NCBI GenBank assembly: GCA_902475375.1
Contig: CABRZC010000079.1
Span: 1 to 9,323, forward strand
DNA length: 9,323 nt
Direction of reading: 5' to 3'
DNA from: an uncultured Collinsella sp.
GTDB taxonomy: Bacteria > Actinomycetota > Coriobacteriia > Coriobacteriales > Coriobacteriaceae
Positions 1 through 5,729 of the stretch are shown here, piece after piece. The translations under genes were made by a program, and so were the position numbers. The notes beneath the pieces are model-generated. The model was not told the origin of the DNA, made no database searches, and was given only the letters and a program-made list of their open reading frames with translations. Positions within the stretch are counted from its first letter, which is position 1, and each line of letters begins with the position of its first letter.

Positions 1-1919
1 CCGACGCCACCACCGCCGCCGCCGGAGAAGCCACCGCCACCGCCGACGCTCGAGCTATCGGAGCTCGACGCGAGTTCACGAATGCTCTCGTGATACACGC
101 CGTCGAACGAATCCATCGGCGACTCGTTGCCGTAATGATGGTAGTACCACCAGTAGCAGGGGTAATTGTCGTAGAATCCGTCGGCCTCGCGCACCTCGGG
201 AGGAACAGCCTCGGCAAGCTGACGCAGGACTTCCTTCGAAACGCCCAGCGCCGCGCCCATCACCAGAAGTTTATTCCACAGGACCAGATCACCGGGGACG
301 GCTTCCTTGAGGCGCGTGAAGTCCTCGAGCCAATGCTTGAGCGCCTTGCAGCGAGCCGCCACCTCGGCGCCCTCCGGCGTAAAGCGGCGAAACGTACGGC
401 CCAGGCCAATACCCACCAGCACGATCGGCACCGAGATAACCTCGGCGATAATGTTCGCCTGCGCGCCATCGGTAAAGAAAATCGAACCAACGGAAAAACA
501 GACGAGCAGAACGCCCAGGACCAAGCCAAACACCATGGCGACAATGCCGTCCGAGGCAACGTACTCGCTATCGGCCAGCTTGCCCTTAACGGTGTTCCGA
601 TAGTCCTCGAGCTTGTCGCCCACGGGTGTGGCGTGCTGCTTGACGTAGCGCCGCAGCTCGTAAAACGTGCGCGAGCGATCACCGCTCTCGTCGGGCTTAG
701 CGCCGGCAAAGAAGACCTTAAGCACCGTGCGGTCAATGCCCTTGGCCGACTTCCAACCCGCATCACTCACCGTCACGCGATACGTCCGCTCTTCTTTCTC
801 GCGCCCCAGAAGGCCCTTCTTGGCCTTGGTCACGGTCGCCTGCTCCAGCTTGATCACACGGTCGTCAGTGAGCTTCATGAGCGTGGCGATATATGCCTGA
901 TCGGGCACCTCGCTCCAGCTCATGAGGGCCGAAAGCACGGCGGGATGGTCGGCCGAAGGCACATCGCGGAAATATTCGTCCTGGAAAAGCGACTTGGGCT
1001 TGCGGCGGCGCAGCTTGAGCACAACGATTGTGCCGGTAAAGGCCACCGCCGCGACAACGCTCACCACGGCAAGCACGTTGGCAATCATGCGAGCGTGAGC
1101 GCGGCGGGCGTTAGCTTCGTCGGCCCATTCCTTCTCCTCGCTCAGAATTTTCGGCATGCGCTTCTCGCTCGAGGCGGCAAGCTGCGGTACCCAATCGCTG
1201 GGGAAGGCGATGCGCGCCTCGGCAAACTCGCCCTGATGCACGCAGGGAATGGTATAGGTAACCATAGGCTCGTCCGTGTCGAGCGATACGTTGCCCGTGA
1301 GCGGACCGTGGCCCCACGCGCGGAAGTTGTCACCCTTGGTTGCCGGGGCCCCCGCGGCAGCGTTTGCGAAGTGGACTTCCATCTCGACATCGTCGGAATC
1401 CGCCGACCAGCCGTCGCCCACAAACTTCCAGTAGAGTTCGGCGGTATCGGACCAGTTCATAACCGCACCGGTCATGGTGTAGCTCACGTAATAGGTCGCG
1501 CTGTCGCCGCTCTCGTGGGGGCTGAAAACCTTGATCTTTACGCCGTCGTCGGACTGCTCAACCGTATAGACGCCGCTGTCGCCCTTGTTTGCATAGTCGA
1601 CCTTGTTAAACGCGGTGTCGTCTTCCTCGACGCTCAGCACATCAACGTTCACCGAGCCGCCCTGCTGATTGGAGCCCGTATTGATATCCCAGTACACGCC
1701 GTTGATGTCGTCGTCGAAATCGAACTGGCGTCCCTCGACAACGGTCAGCGATCCATCGGCCTCGACCGTGGCGCCGATATAGGTTTGGGTCATGGAGTAG
1801 CCGTCGGCGTGTGCGGCGGCGGGCAGCAGCAGCAACGCAAGCGCGACGAGTGCGCAGACGGAAGCGAATCGCGCAAACAGGCGGCGCTGCCGACAGGGCT
1901 TGGCAACGGGGGCGTTCAT
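1..1919 (-). CDS. DUF2207 family predicted membrane protein, C-terminus cut by the window edge
   Basis: The reading frame is open from an ATG at 1919 to the left edge, giving 639 codons without a stop. Residues 1-38 form a signal peptide: basic start, hydrophobic core, and an AHA cleavage site before DG. Residues 39 to about 275 are a predicted extracytoplasmic beta-rich region (GVYWDI, YYVSYTMTGAV). A membrane helix lies at about 278-303, followed by the basic stop KLRRRKPK, and a pair of helices at about 456-482 and 486-506. The end is aromatic-rich (CYWWYYHHYG), then Ser-rich, then a glycine run (GGGGGFSGGGGGG). This order, including the Gly-rich tail, is characteristic of DUF2207 proteins, which usually run to about 550-650 residues, so only a few residues should be missing. 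The family has no established biochemical function. The ATG is supported by AAAGGA seven bases upstream. A 616-codon open frame on the opposite strand is a shadow of this gene. Confidence 0.88.
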   Translation of the reverse strand, partial: MNAPVAKPCRQRRLFARFASVCALVALALLLLPAAAHADGYSMTQTYIGATVEADGSLTVVEGRQFDFDDDINGVYWDINTGSNQQGGSVNVDVLSVEEDDTAFNKVDYANKGDSGVYTVEQSDDGVKIKVFSPHESGDSATYYVSYTMTGAVMNWSDTAELYWKFVGDGWSADSDDVEMEVHFANAAAGAPATKGDNFRAWGHGPLTGNVSLDTDEPMVTYTIPCVHQGEFAEARIAFPSDWVPQLAASSEKRMPKILSEEKEWADEANARRAHARMIANVLAVVSVVAAVAFTGTIVVLKLRRRKPKSLFQDEYFRDVPSADHPAVLSALMSWSEVPDQAYIATLMKLTDDRVIKLEQATVTKAKKGLLGREKEERTYRVTVSDAGWKSAKGIDRTVLKVFFAGAKPDESGDRSRTFYELRRYVKQHATPVGDKLEDYRNTVKGKLADSEYVASDGIVAMVFGLVLGVLLVCFSVGSIFFTDGAQANIIAEVISVPIVLVGIGLGRTFRRFTPEGAEVAARCKALKHWLEDFTRLKEAVPGDLVLWNKLLVMGAALGVSKEVLRQLAEAVPPEVREADGFYDNYPCYWWYYHHYGNESPMDSFDGVYHESIRELASSSDSSSVGGGGGFSGGGGGGV

Positions 1920-1926
1920 AGGCACA

Positions 1927-1932
1927 TCCTTT
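1927..1932 (-). promoter_or_regulatory. Ribosome binding site of the DUF2207 gene
   Basis: AAAGGA on the minus strand lies seven bases before the ATG at 1919-1917. It fixes the start so that a complete signal peptide is encoded. Confidence 0.6.
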
Positions 1933-1955
1933 GTCTGTGATACCAGTAGCGTCAT

Positions 1956-1977
1956 TGTCCCACGTTTGCGGGCACAC
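1956..1977. repeat. Imperfect inverted repeat, TGTCCCA...TGCGGGCACA type
   Basis: TGT-CCC pairs with GGG-(c)-ACA around an 8-base loop. The same word order, TGTCCCA then 4-5 variable bases then TGCGG then ACAC, occurs at 5215-5235. It sits 37-58 bases upstream of the DUF2207 start, so it could be an operator, part of that promoter, or a copy of a dispersed hairpin. No terminator-like T-run follows on either strand. Confidence 0.35.
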
Positions 1978-2049
1978 ATGACGAACATCTAGGCGACCGG
2001 AGTGCCAAACGGGATGAAAGTCACGCCCGCACCCCGACACTTGGAAAAC

Positions 2050-2081
2050 GATCTATTGGGGACGGAGGAAAACGGATCATT
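2050..2081 (-). repeat. Copy 1 of a 32-base dispersed repeat
   Basis: Read on the minus strand, this segment begins AATGATCCG and contains TTTCCTCCGTCCC. It matches 5730-5761, read on the plus strand, at 28 of 32 positions with no gaps. The two copies are therefore inverted relative to each other and about 3.65 kb apart. Both are at gene edges or in gaps. I see no other copy here and no transposase. Confidence 0.6.
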
Positions 2082-2100
2082 GGGTTGAACCGACAGACAG

Positions 2101-2114
2101 CAACAAATTTGTTG
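2101..2114. repeat. 14-base perfect palindrome
   Basis: CAACAAATTTGTTG is its own reverse complement, an AT-rich island in GC-rich DNA. Its size and symmetry suit a dimeric repressor site, but it lies about 180 bases from the nearest coding start and no regulator is encoded nearby. Its role is unassigned. Confidence 0.4.
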
Positions 2115-2192
2115 TTTAGGACGCTCTTTGGCCGAATCCCGCGCCAACAATAGATACCACTTCACAGCTCCGTCACAGGTGTAGCGGCTTTG

Positions 2193-2346
2193 TGTGGGCT
2201 CGGCATGCGCTGATTGAGCCACCAGTCGAGGGGCATAAAGCAGTTGAGCGAAAACGGTTTGCCCCTTTGCCGTTCGCTCGAGGATCATGTCCCCCTTTTC
2301 CGCGGAAACCCCGGCAGTTGCGAAGAGCTGCCGGGGTTTCTGTTGT
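2193..2346 (+). ncRNA. Candidate structured RNA ending in an intrinsic terminator; class unknown
   Basis: Directly seen: a weak GGCTC/GAGCC hairpin (2197-2201 with 2216-2220); stem S1 GAGGGGCA (2228-2235) with TGCCCCTT (2260-2267), one G-U pair; stem S2 GAGCGAA-aa-CGG (2246-2257) with CCGTTCGCTC (2270-2279); then a strong terminator at 2305-2340. The 3' arm of S1 lies in the loop of S2, so the two stems interleave as in an H-type pseudoknot, or else they are alternatives. No plus-strand gene precedes the terminator, so an independent small RNA or a leader is possible. I find no convincing promoter and recognise no known class. The boundaries are guesses. Confidence 0.25.
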
Positions 2347-2347
2347 C
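2305..2347 (+). terminator. Strong intrinsic terminator, plus-strand orientation
   Basis: A perfect 13-base-pair stem joins GAAACCCCGGCAG (2305-2317) and CTGCCGGGGTTTC (2328-2340) around a 10-base loop. T-rich sequence (TTTCTGTTGTCT) follows only on the plus strand; the minus-strand side is purine-rich. A 12-base palindrome TTTCCGCGGAAA (2297-2308) overlaps its 5' foot. It lies 137 bases before gluQ and has no obvious gene to terminate. Confidence 0.65.
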
Positions 2348-2463
2348 TAAGGTGCCAAGTTGACGGACAGGAATTAAAGCACCGAGTCTGCAGCCCGCCA
2401 TACGCAATGCGGGGCCTCGACAACTTGCGGACCACAGTGACGCCTCCCCATCGCGCCCCGCGC

Positions 2464-2469
2464 TATACT
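2464..2469 (+). promoter_or_regulatory. -10 box of gluQ, implying a leaderless transcript
   Basis: TATACT ends seven bases before the A of the gluQ ATG, so the expected transcription start falls on or next to the start codon. There is no Shine-Dalgarno sequence ahead of this ATG. No good -35 box is seen at the usual spacing. Confidence 0.5.
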
Positions 2470-2476
2470 CGTCCGC

Positions 2477-3487
2477 ATGGATATCAAAACACGCAACATA
2501 GCAACGCCCGCCGCGGATGCGCCAACGACGCAGCCCGCCTCCGTTCCCGCGCCCGTCGTGGGGCGCTTTGCCCCGTCGCCATCGGGCCGCATGCACCTGG
2601 GCAACGTGTTCAGCTGCCTCTGCTCGTGGCTTTCGGCCCGCAGCCAAGGCGGCAGCATTGTGTTGCGCATCGAGGACCTGGACGATCGCTGTAAGCGCCC
2701 GGAACTTGCCGCTCAACTGATTGACGACCTGGCCTGGCTAGGGCTTGAGTGGGACGAAGGCCCCTACTACCAGCACGATCGCCTCGACCTGTACGAGAGC
2801 GCCTTGCGCCAGCTGCAGGGCGCTGGCCTCACCTACCCCTGTTTTTGCACGCGCGCCGAGCTCCACGCCGCGAGCGCGCCGCACGCCAGCGACGGCACGC
2901 CCATCTACCGCGGCGCCTGCCGAGGCCTTTCGGCCGAAGAGGTCGCCCGCCGCAGTGCCCTGCGCGCCCCGGCCACGCGCCTGCGCGTGCCCGCCGTCGA
3001 CGACCTCGCAGACGATGTGGTCGAATTCGTGGACCGCACGTACGGGGCCCAATGCGAGGCACTCGCCACCGAATGCGGCGACTTTTTGGTGCGCCGCAGC
3101 GACGGCGTGTTTGCCTACCAGCTGGCCGTGGTGGTCGACGACGCCGCCATGGGTGTTACCGAGGTCGTGCGCGGATGCGACCTGCTGGGCTCCACGCCGC
3201 GCCAAATCTACCTGCAGCATCTGCTGGGACTTCCCACGCCGCACTACGCGCATATTCCGCTGCTCATGTCGCCGGACGGCCGCCGCCTTTCCAAGCGCGA
3301 TCGCGATCTGGACCTGGGCGAGCTCCGCGCCCGCTTTGGCACACCCGAGGCATTGCTGGGCTGGCTCGCCGGGCAAACGGGCATCGCACCGGACACCACA
3401 CCGCGCTCTGCCAAGCAGCTGGTCGAATACTTTAGCTGGGACGTCATCCGTGCGCATCGCGAGAACATCACTGTAACTGCCGAGTAG
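2477..3487 (+). CDS. gluQ: Glutamyl-queuosine tRNA(Asp) synthetase
   Basis: GluQ activates glutamate and transfers it to the queuosine at the wobble base of tRNA(Asp). It resembles the catalytic half of glutamyl-tRNA synthetase without the anticodon-binding domain. The 336 residues show FAPSPSGRMHLGN (31-43, HIGH-type nucleotide site), RIEDLDD (64-70), a zinc-site pattern C122, C124, Y144, C148 as in characterised GluQ proteins, VRGCDLLGSTPRQ (231-243), and LSKRD (271-275) in the KMSKS position. Length is near the usual 290-310 plus about 28 extra Pro/Ala-rich N-terminal residues. The ATG at 2477 is chosen because a -10 box abuts it; if translation began internally the extension would vanish. 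The gene stands alone on its strand and ends 15 bases from a convergent gene, with no terminator in the gap. Queuosine biosynthesis genes are not in view. Confidence 0.93.
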   Translation: MDIKTRNIATPAADAPTTQPASVPAPVVGRFAPSPSGRMHLGNVFSCLCSWLSARSQGGSIVLRIEDLDDRCKRPELAAQLIDDLAWLGLEWDEGPYYQHDRLDLYESALRQLQGAGLTYPCFCTRAELHAASAPHASDGTPIYRGACRGLSAEEVARRSALRAPATRLRVPAVDDLADDVVEFVDRTYGAQCEALATECGDFLVRRSDGVFAYQLAVVVDDAAMGVTEVVRGCDLLGSTPRQIYLQHLLGLPTPHYAHIPLLMSPDGRRLSKRDRDLDLGELRARFGTPEALLGWLAGQTGIAPDTTPRSAKQLVEYFSWDVIRAHRENITVTAE

Positions 3488-3502
3488 CCAAACGCCTCGC
3501 CC

Positions 3503-4228
3503 CTACGCAACATCCCAGGGCTGGAGTTCGTCGCCCAGGCGAACGATGCAGTCGTAGAGCACGGTGTGGCGCTCGGCCGGGTTGGCATCCCGATGGAAAT
3601 GCCCGTAGTACCAGCGTTTGTAATCCAAGTGGTCTTCCAGCTCATCGAAAAATGCCGTAAGCCGATCAACGGCGGGGTAATTCCAGCCGGGTGCCGGATA
3701 AAGCGTGGGCGAAAGCATGCGCGTAGAGCAGGTGTGGGTGATCACGTAGTCGACCTTCCAGCCCACGCTGTCGAGCTTTGCCCGCGCCTCCTCAAAGTTG
3801 CGCTCGTCCGGCAGCTCCTGTGGCCACCAGCTGGAATACGGTATGCGGTATTCCTTGTCCACGCTCGTGGCACCGCCCATAGTAAAGATCGTTGAGTCAT
3901 CGAGCTCAAAAACCTCGCCGCGCGTCAGGCGTCGGATGGGAGAGGTATCCGATAGGCGCTGCGTCAGCCCACCGTGCCACAACTCCATGGGGCGCTCCGC
4001 CCAATGATCGAAACGCTCGTGGTTGCCGTCGACGAACAGCGCGGTATAGGGACGCGATTCCAGCCAGGCGATGTCGGCGCACTCCTCGGCAGAGAAATCC
4101 CACGGAAAGCCAAAGTCGCCCGCGACGATGAGATAGTCGTCGCTCGTCAGGCTATCCCCAAGGTCCCAATCGCGCAGCTTTTGCATGTCGAGGCCGCCGT
4201 GAATATCGCCCGTCACATAGACCGTCAT
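3503..4228 (-). CDS. Calcineurin-like metallophosphoesterase (second of a pair)
   Basis: A 241-residue single-domain phosphoesterase, probably cytoplasmic since no signal peptide or membrane segment is seen. The dinuclear-metal motifs are complete and in order: GDIH (7-10), GDFG (37-40), GNHE (68-71), THTC with H165, and GHFH (209-212). The family hydrolyses phosphomonoesters or diesters using two metal ions, but the substrate cannot be read from these motifs. Its ATG overlaps the TGA of the upstream phosphoesterase as ATGA, so the two are probably translationally coupled and made in similar amounts. It ends tail-to-tail with gluQ, so transcripts from the two strands may overlap. Confidence 0.9.
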   Translation of the reverse strand: MTVYVTGDIHGGLDMQKLRDWDLGDSLTSDDYLIVAGDFGFPWDFSAEECADIAWLESRPYTALFVDGNHERFDHWAERPMELWHGGLTQRLSDTSPIRRLTRGEVFELDDSTIFTMGGATSVDKEYRIPYSSWWPQELPDERNFEEARAKLDSVGWKVDYVITHTCSTRMLSPTLYPAPGWNYPAVDRLTAFFDELEDHLDYKRWYYGHFHRDANPAERHTVLYDCIVRLGDELQPWDVA

Positions 4229-4863
4229 CGGATCACCACTTCCCTCTTATAACTTTCGAGATCGTGCTCGACCTGCTCGTCGCCCGTGGCATTGACCCAC
4301 CACGGCCATTTAACGCAACACATCGGCTCGTCTACCTGCGCAAACCAAGCTTTGAGCTCCTCCAAGCTCACCGGGGCGTAGCTGTTGGCGTCCACGCCCA
4401 CGTCATAGCGCAGCAGTCCCTGCCTGCGGTTGAACTCGTTGTATGCGCCGCCGCAACTGTGGATATGCCCGTGCAAATGCCAGCTGCCGTGCGACATGCC
4501 CTGCCAGTCGACCATGGGATAGTGGCTCAGCACGATTTTTTGGCAGTTGATCTTGAGCGCGCAAATGGGCGGCTCGACGATAAAAGCATCCGCTACCGCA
4601 GGCTGCGTCCAGTCTTTGTCGTGGTTGCCGGGCAGCAGATGGACGCGCTTGCAGGCAATGCTTTTGCGCAGCTCGTAGGCGTCTTGGACCGTCATCTTAA
4701 AGCTAAAGTCACCCAAGATGTAGAGCTCGTCATCCGCAGCAACCTTGCTGTTAATGTTGGCGACCATGGCATCGTTCATCTGCGCAACAGTCGACCAAGG
4801 CCTATCGCTAAGCCGTAGCATGTTCTCGTGTCCAAAGTGAGTATCGCCGGTAAACCAGATCAC
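4225..4863 (-). CDS. Calcineurin-like metallophosphoesterase (first of a pair)
   Basis: With the GTG start used here the protein has 212 residues, and the family's first motif comes right at its N-terminus: GDTHFGHEN (6-14), then GDFSF (51-55), GNHD (79-82), SHYP (113-116), HGHIH (131-135) and a YDVGVDAN signature (153-160). Small phosphoesterases of this type typically begin with a short beta strand and GDTHFGH, which supports the GTG. The alternative ATG at 4893 adds ten residues (MDTPQQQEVP) but has its purines touching the start codon. All metal-ligand positions look intact; the substrate is unknown. The C-terminal stretch after 180 is Trp-rich (WPWW). It shares only the fold motifs with its partner, so a recent tandem duplication is unlikely. 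Confidence 0.88.
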   Translation of the reverse strand: MIWFTGDTHFGHENMLRLSDRPWSTVAQMNDAMVANINSKVAADDELYILGDFSFKMTVQDAYELRKSIACKRVHLLPGNHDKDWTQPAVADAFIVEPPICALKINCQKIVLSHYPMVDWQGMSHGSWHLHGHIHSCGGAYNEFNRRQGLLRYDVGVDANSYAPVSLEELKAWFAQVDEPMCCVKWPWWVNATGDEQVEHDLESYKREVVIR

Positions 4864-4868
4864 GGGGA

Positions 4869-4874
4869 CCTCCT
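4869..4874 (-). promoter_or_regulatory. Ribosome binding site that selects the GTG start at 4863
   Basis: AGGAGG on the minus strand is followed by TCCCC and then GTG (4863-4861), a five-base spacing. It lies inside the longer ATG-initiated frame, and decides in favour of the shorter protein. Confidence 0.65.
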
Positions 4875-4903
4875 GTTGCTGCGGGGTATCCATCCCTTAG
4901 GGC

Positions 4904-5143
4904 TTACCCCTCGTTCTTCCATCCAAACGGGTCGAGCACCCAAAAAATCAGATCGAGTACGCCGCCGGTCATCATGGCGCCGGCAAGGGCCATGCAAACG
5001 TGCAGAGAACTGGCACTTCGGAGCACGTCGAATGGCCCCAGAACAGCCAGCAGCGCGACCGCTGCGCCGGCAAGGCACAACGCGAGGCACGGCCCCGCGT
5101 CCTTGACGCACTTCTTTGCGAGATGCTTGGTGTTATCGCTCAT
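4904..5143 (-). CDS. Small two-helix membrane protein, function unknown
   Basis: A 79-residue protein with a polar basic start (MSDNTKHLAKKCVKD), a hydrophobic helix at about 17-36, a turn, a second helix at about 47-70, and a short polar end (DPFGWKNEG). The two-helix hairpin suggests an integral membrane protein with both ends on the same side. I do not recognise a family. The ATG at 5143 is preferred over an ATG 39 bases further upstream because AAGGAG lies ten bases before it. The stop is 40 bases ahead of the first phosphoesterase, so it is probably the leading gene of that operon. Whether it recruits the phosphoesterases to the membrane is speculation. Confidence 0.6.
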   Translation of the reverse strand: MSDNTKHLAKKCVKDAGPCLALCLAGAAVALLAVLGPFDVLRSASSLHVCMALAGAMMTGGVLDLIFWVLDPFGWKNEG

Positions 5144-5153
5144 TGGTATCGAA

Positions 5154-5159
5154 CTCCTT
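5154..5159 (-). promoter_or_regulatory. Ribosome binding site of the small membrane protein
   Basis: AAGGAG on the minus strand, ten bases before the ATG at 5143-5141. It supports the internal start over the upstream in-frame ATG at 5182. Confidence 0.55.
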
Positions 5160-5213
5160 AGAGGATCGTTGTTTGGGTACATGCCGCCGCGGCAGAGCAG
5201 GGCGGCAGGGTAA

Positions 5214-5241
5214 GTGTCCCATGCCGTGCGGACACGTTTTT
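5214..5241 (+). terminator. Hairpin with plus-strand T-run in a minus-strand gap
   Basis: GTGTCC (5214-5219) pairs with GGACAC (5230-5235), with a possible inner CAT/GTG extension past a bulged C, followed by GTTTTT on the plus strand. No plus-strand gene lies nearby to use it. Read on the minus strand, the stem is preceded by AAAAAC and followed by TTACCC, so termination of the 5297-5653 gene would be weaker. The stem resembles the motif at 1956-1977. Confidence 0.4.
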
Positions 5242-5253
5242 AAACCCATGTAT

Positions 5254-5275
5254 CCGCAGGGACCCATGTCCTTGC
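5254..5275 (-). repeat. Hairpin downstream of the Cys/His protein gene, shared with another terminator core
   Basis: On the minus strand GCAAGGA and TCCCTGC can pair around a short loop, with one A-C mismatch. This hairpin lies 22 bases past the stop codon of the 5297-5653 gene. The 22-base sequence differs from 5696-5716, the centre of the CAP-gene terminator, by one inserted base and one substitution. No T-run follows directly, although TTTAAAAA lies a little beyond. Confidence 0.4.
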
Positions 5276-5296
5276 AGAACACCCCCGAAGAATCGT

Positions 5297-5653
5297 CTAA
5301 GCCGCTGGCGGGCAACATACTGAACAGGGGGTCTTTCCTCGTTTGAGCGCGGTCGCCAGTGGCACGCTTGTTCTAATGGCATTTTGAGGAAGGTTTTTGC
5401 ATCCCCCAGAACGGTGATAAATCTTGCCGTTCTTGATGACGATCACCTTGGTTTTTGAAGCAGCCACGCTGCGGGACTTGATGGGCGCATCCGCCTTTTG
5501 ACGAGCCGGTGCCGTTTTCCGAGGCCAGCCTCTCGGAAAATCAGAATCGCAGAATCGATTGATGTAGCTGTCGAAACATCCATCGAACAGCAGCCCCGTT
5601 GCCAAGCCCGCCATGAACCCACAGGCAATCGCGGCCTCTCCTCTAATTTGCAT
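5297..5653 (-). CDS. Small membrane-associated protein with a Cys/His metal-binding-like C-terminus
   Basis: 118 residues. The N-terminus has a hydrophobic segment at about 7-24 (AAIACGFMAGLATGLLF), either a membrane anchor or an uncleaved signal. A polar, basic linker runs to about 67. The tail reads VIVIKNGKIYHRSGGCKNLP, then TSVPLATALKRGKTPCSVC. The spacing YH-x4-C-x24-CxxC (H80, C85, C110, C113) is a recurring bacterial motif in which a strand-forming GKIYH and an A-x3-G-x3-C-x2-C helix appear to build a small zinc site, often at the end of secreted or membrane-tethered proteins. I infer metal binding; no function is known. The start has AAGGAGGG only four bases from the ATG. It lies 98 bases after the CAP gene stop, behind that gene's terminator, so read-through or its own weak promoter must drive it. 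Confidence 0.68.
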   Translation of the reverse strand: MQIRGEAAIACGFMAGLATGLLFDGCFDSYINRFCDSDFPRGWPRKTAPARQKADAPIKSRSVAASKTKVIVIKNGKIYHRSGGCKNLPQNAIRTSVPLATALKRGKTPCSVCCPPAA

Positions 5654-5680
5654 ATGTCCCTCCTTAATTAATCTTGAAGA

Positions 5681-5727
5681 TAAAAGCGGCGCGCGCCGCA
5701 GGACCCATGCCCTTGCGGCGCGCGCCG
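5681..5727 (-). terminator. Intrinsic terminator of the CAP surface-protein gene
   Basis: A perfect 14-base-pair GC-rich stem joins 5687-5700 (CGGCGCGCGCCGCA) and 5714-5727 (TGCGGCGCGCGCCG) around a 13-base interval that can add two more pairs. On the minus strand it is followed by CTTTTATCTT. It begins 24 bases past the TAG at 5752. The other strand has an A-run instead. Confidence 0.75.
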
Positions 5728-5729
5728 AA

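Larger units (their letters stand above)
1920..2476. other. 557-base gene-free stretch between two divergent genes
   Basis: The region separates the start of the DUF2207 gene (minus) from the start of gluQ (plus). No frame in it looks like a real protein: the longest one, minus strand 1989-2435, runs through a terminator hairpin and a dispersed repeat and matches no family I know. It contains, in order, a ribosome binding site, a TGTCCC hairpin motif, a 32-base repeat shared with 5730-5761, a 14-base palindrome, a set of possible RNA helices at 2197-2279, a strong plus-strand terminator, and the gluQ -10 box. I see nothing recognisable in 1981-2049 or 2346-2463. Confidence 0.7.

Noticed and set aside
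90..1940. Plus-strand 616-codon open frame over the DUF2207 gene
   Set aside because: The minus-strand frame encodes a signal peptide, three membrane helices and a Gly-rich tail typical of a known family. The plus-strand product has no such order and is an effect of GC-rich codon use.
2193..2346. tRNA, SRP RNA or T-box in the gap before gluQ
   Set aside because: No TTCGA-type T-arm with a matching acceptor stem, no SRP GGAAGGAAGCAGCC-like core, and no T-box sequence is present.
1989..2435. Minus-strand 148-codon frame in the gap before gluQ
   Set aside because: It crosses a strong terminator hairpin, a palindrome and a dispersed repeat, has no good start signal and no recognisable domain.
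2738..3457. Minus- and plus-strand alternative frames over gluQ
   Set aside because: All are out-of-frame shadows of gluQ, which carries every expected family motif.
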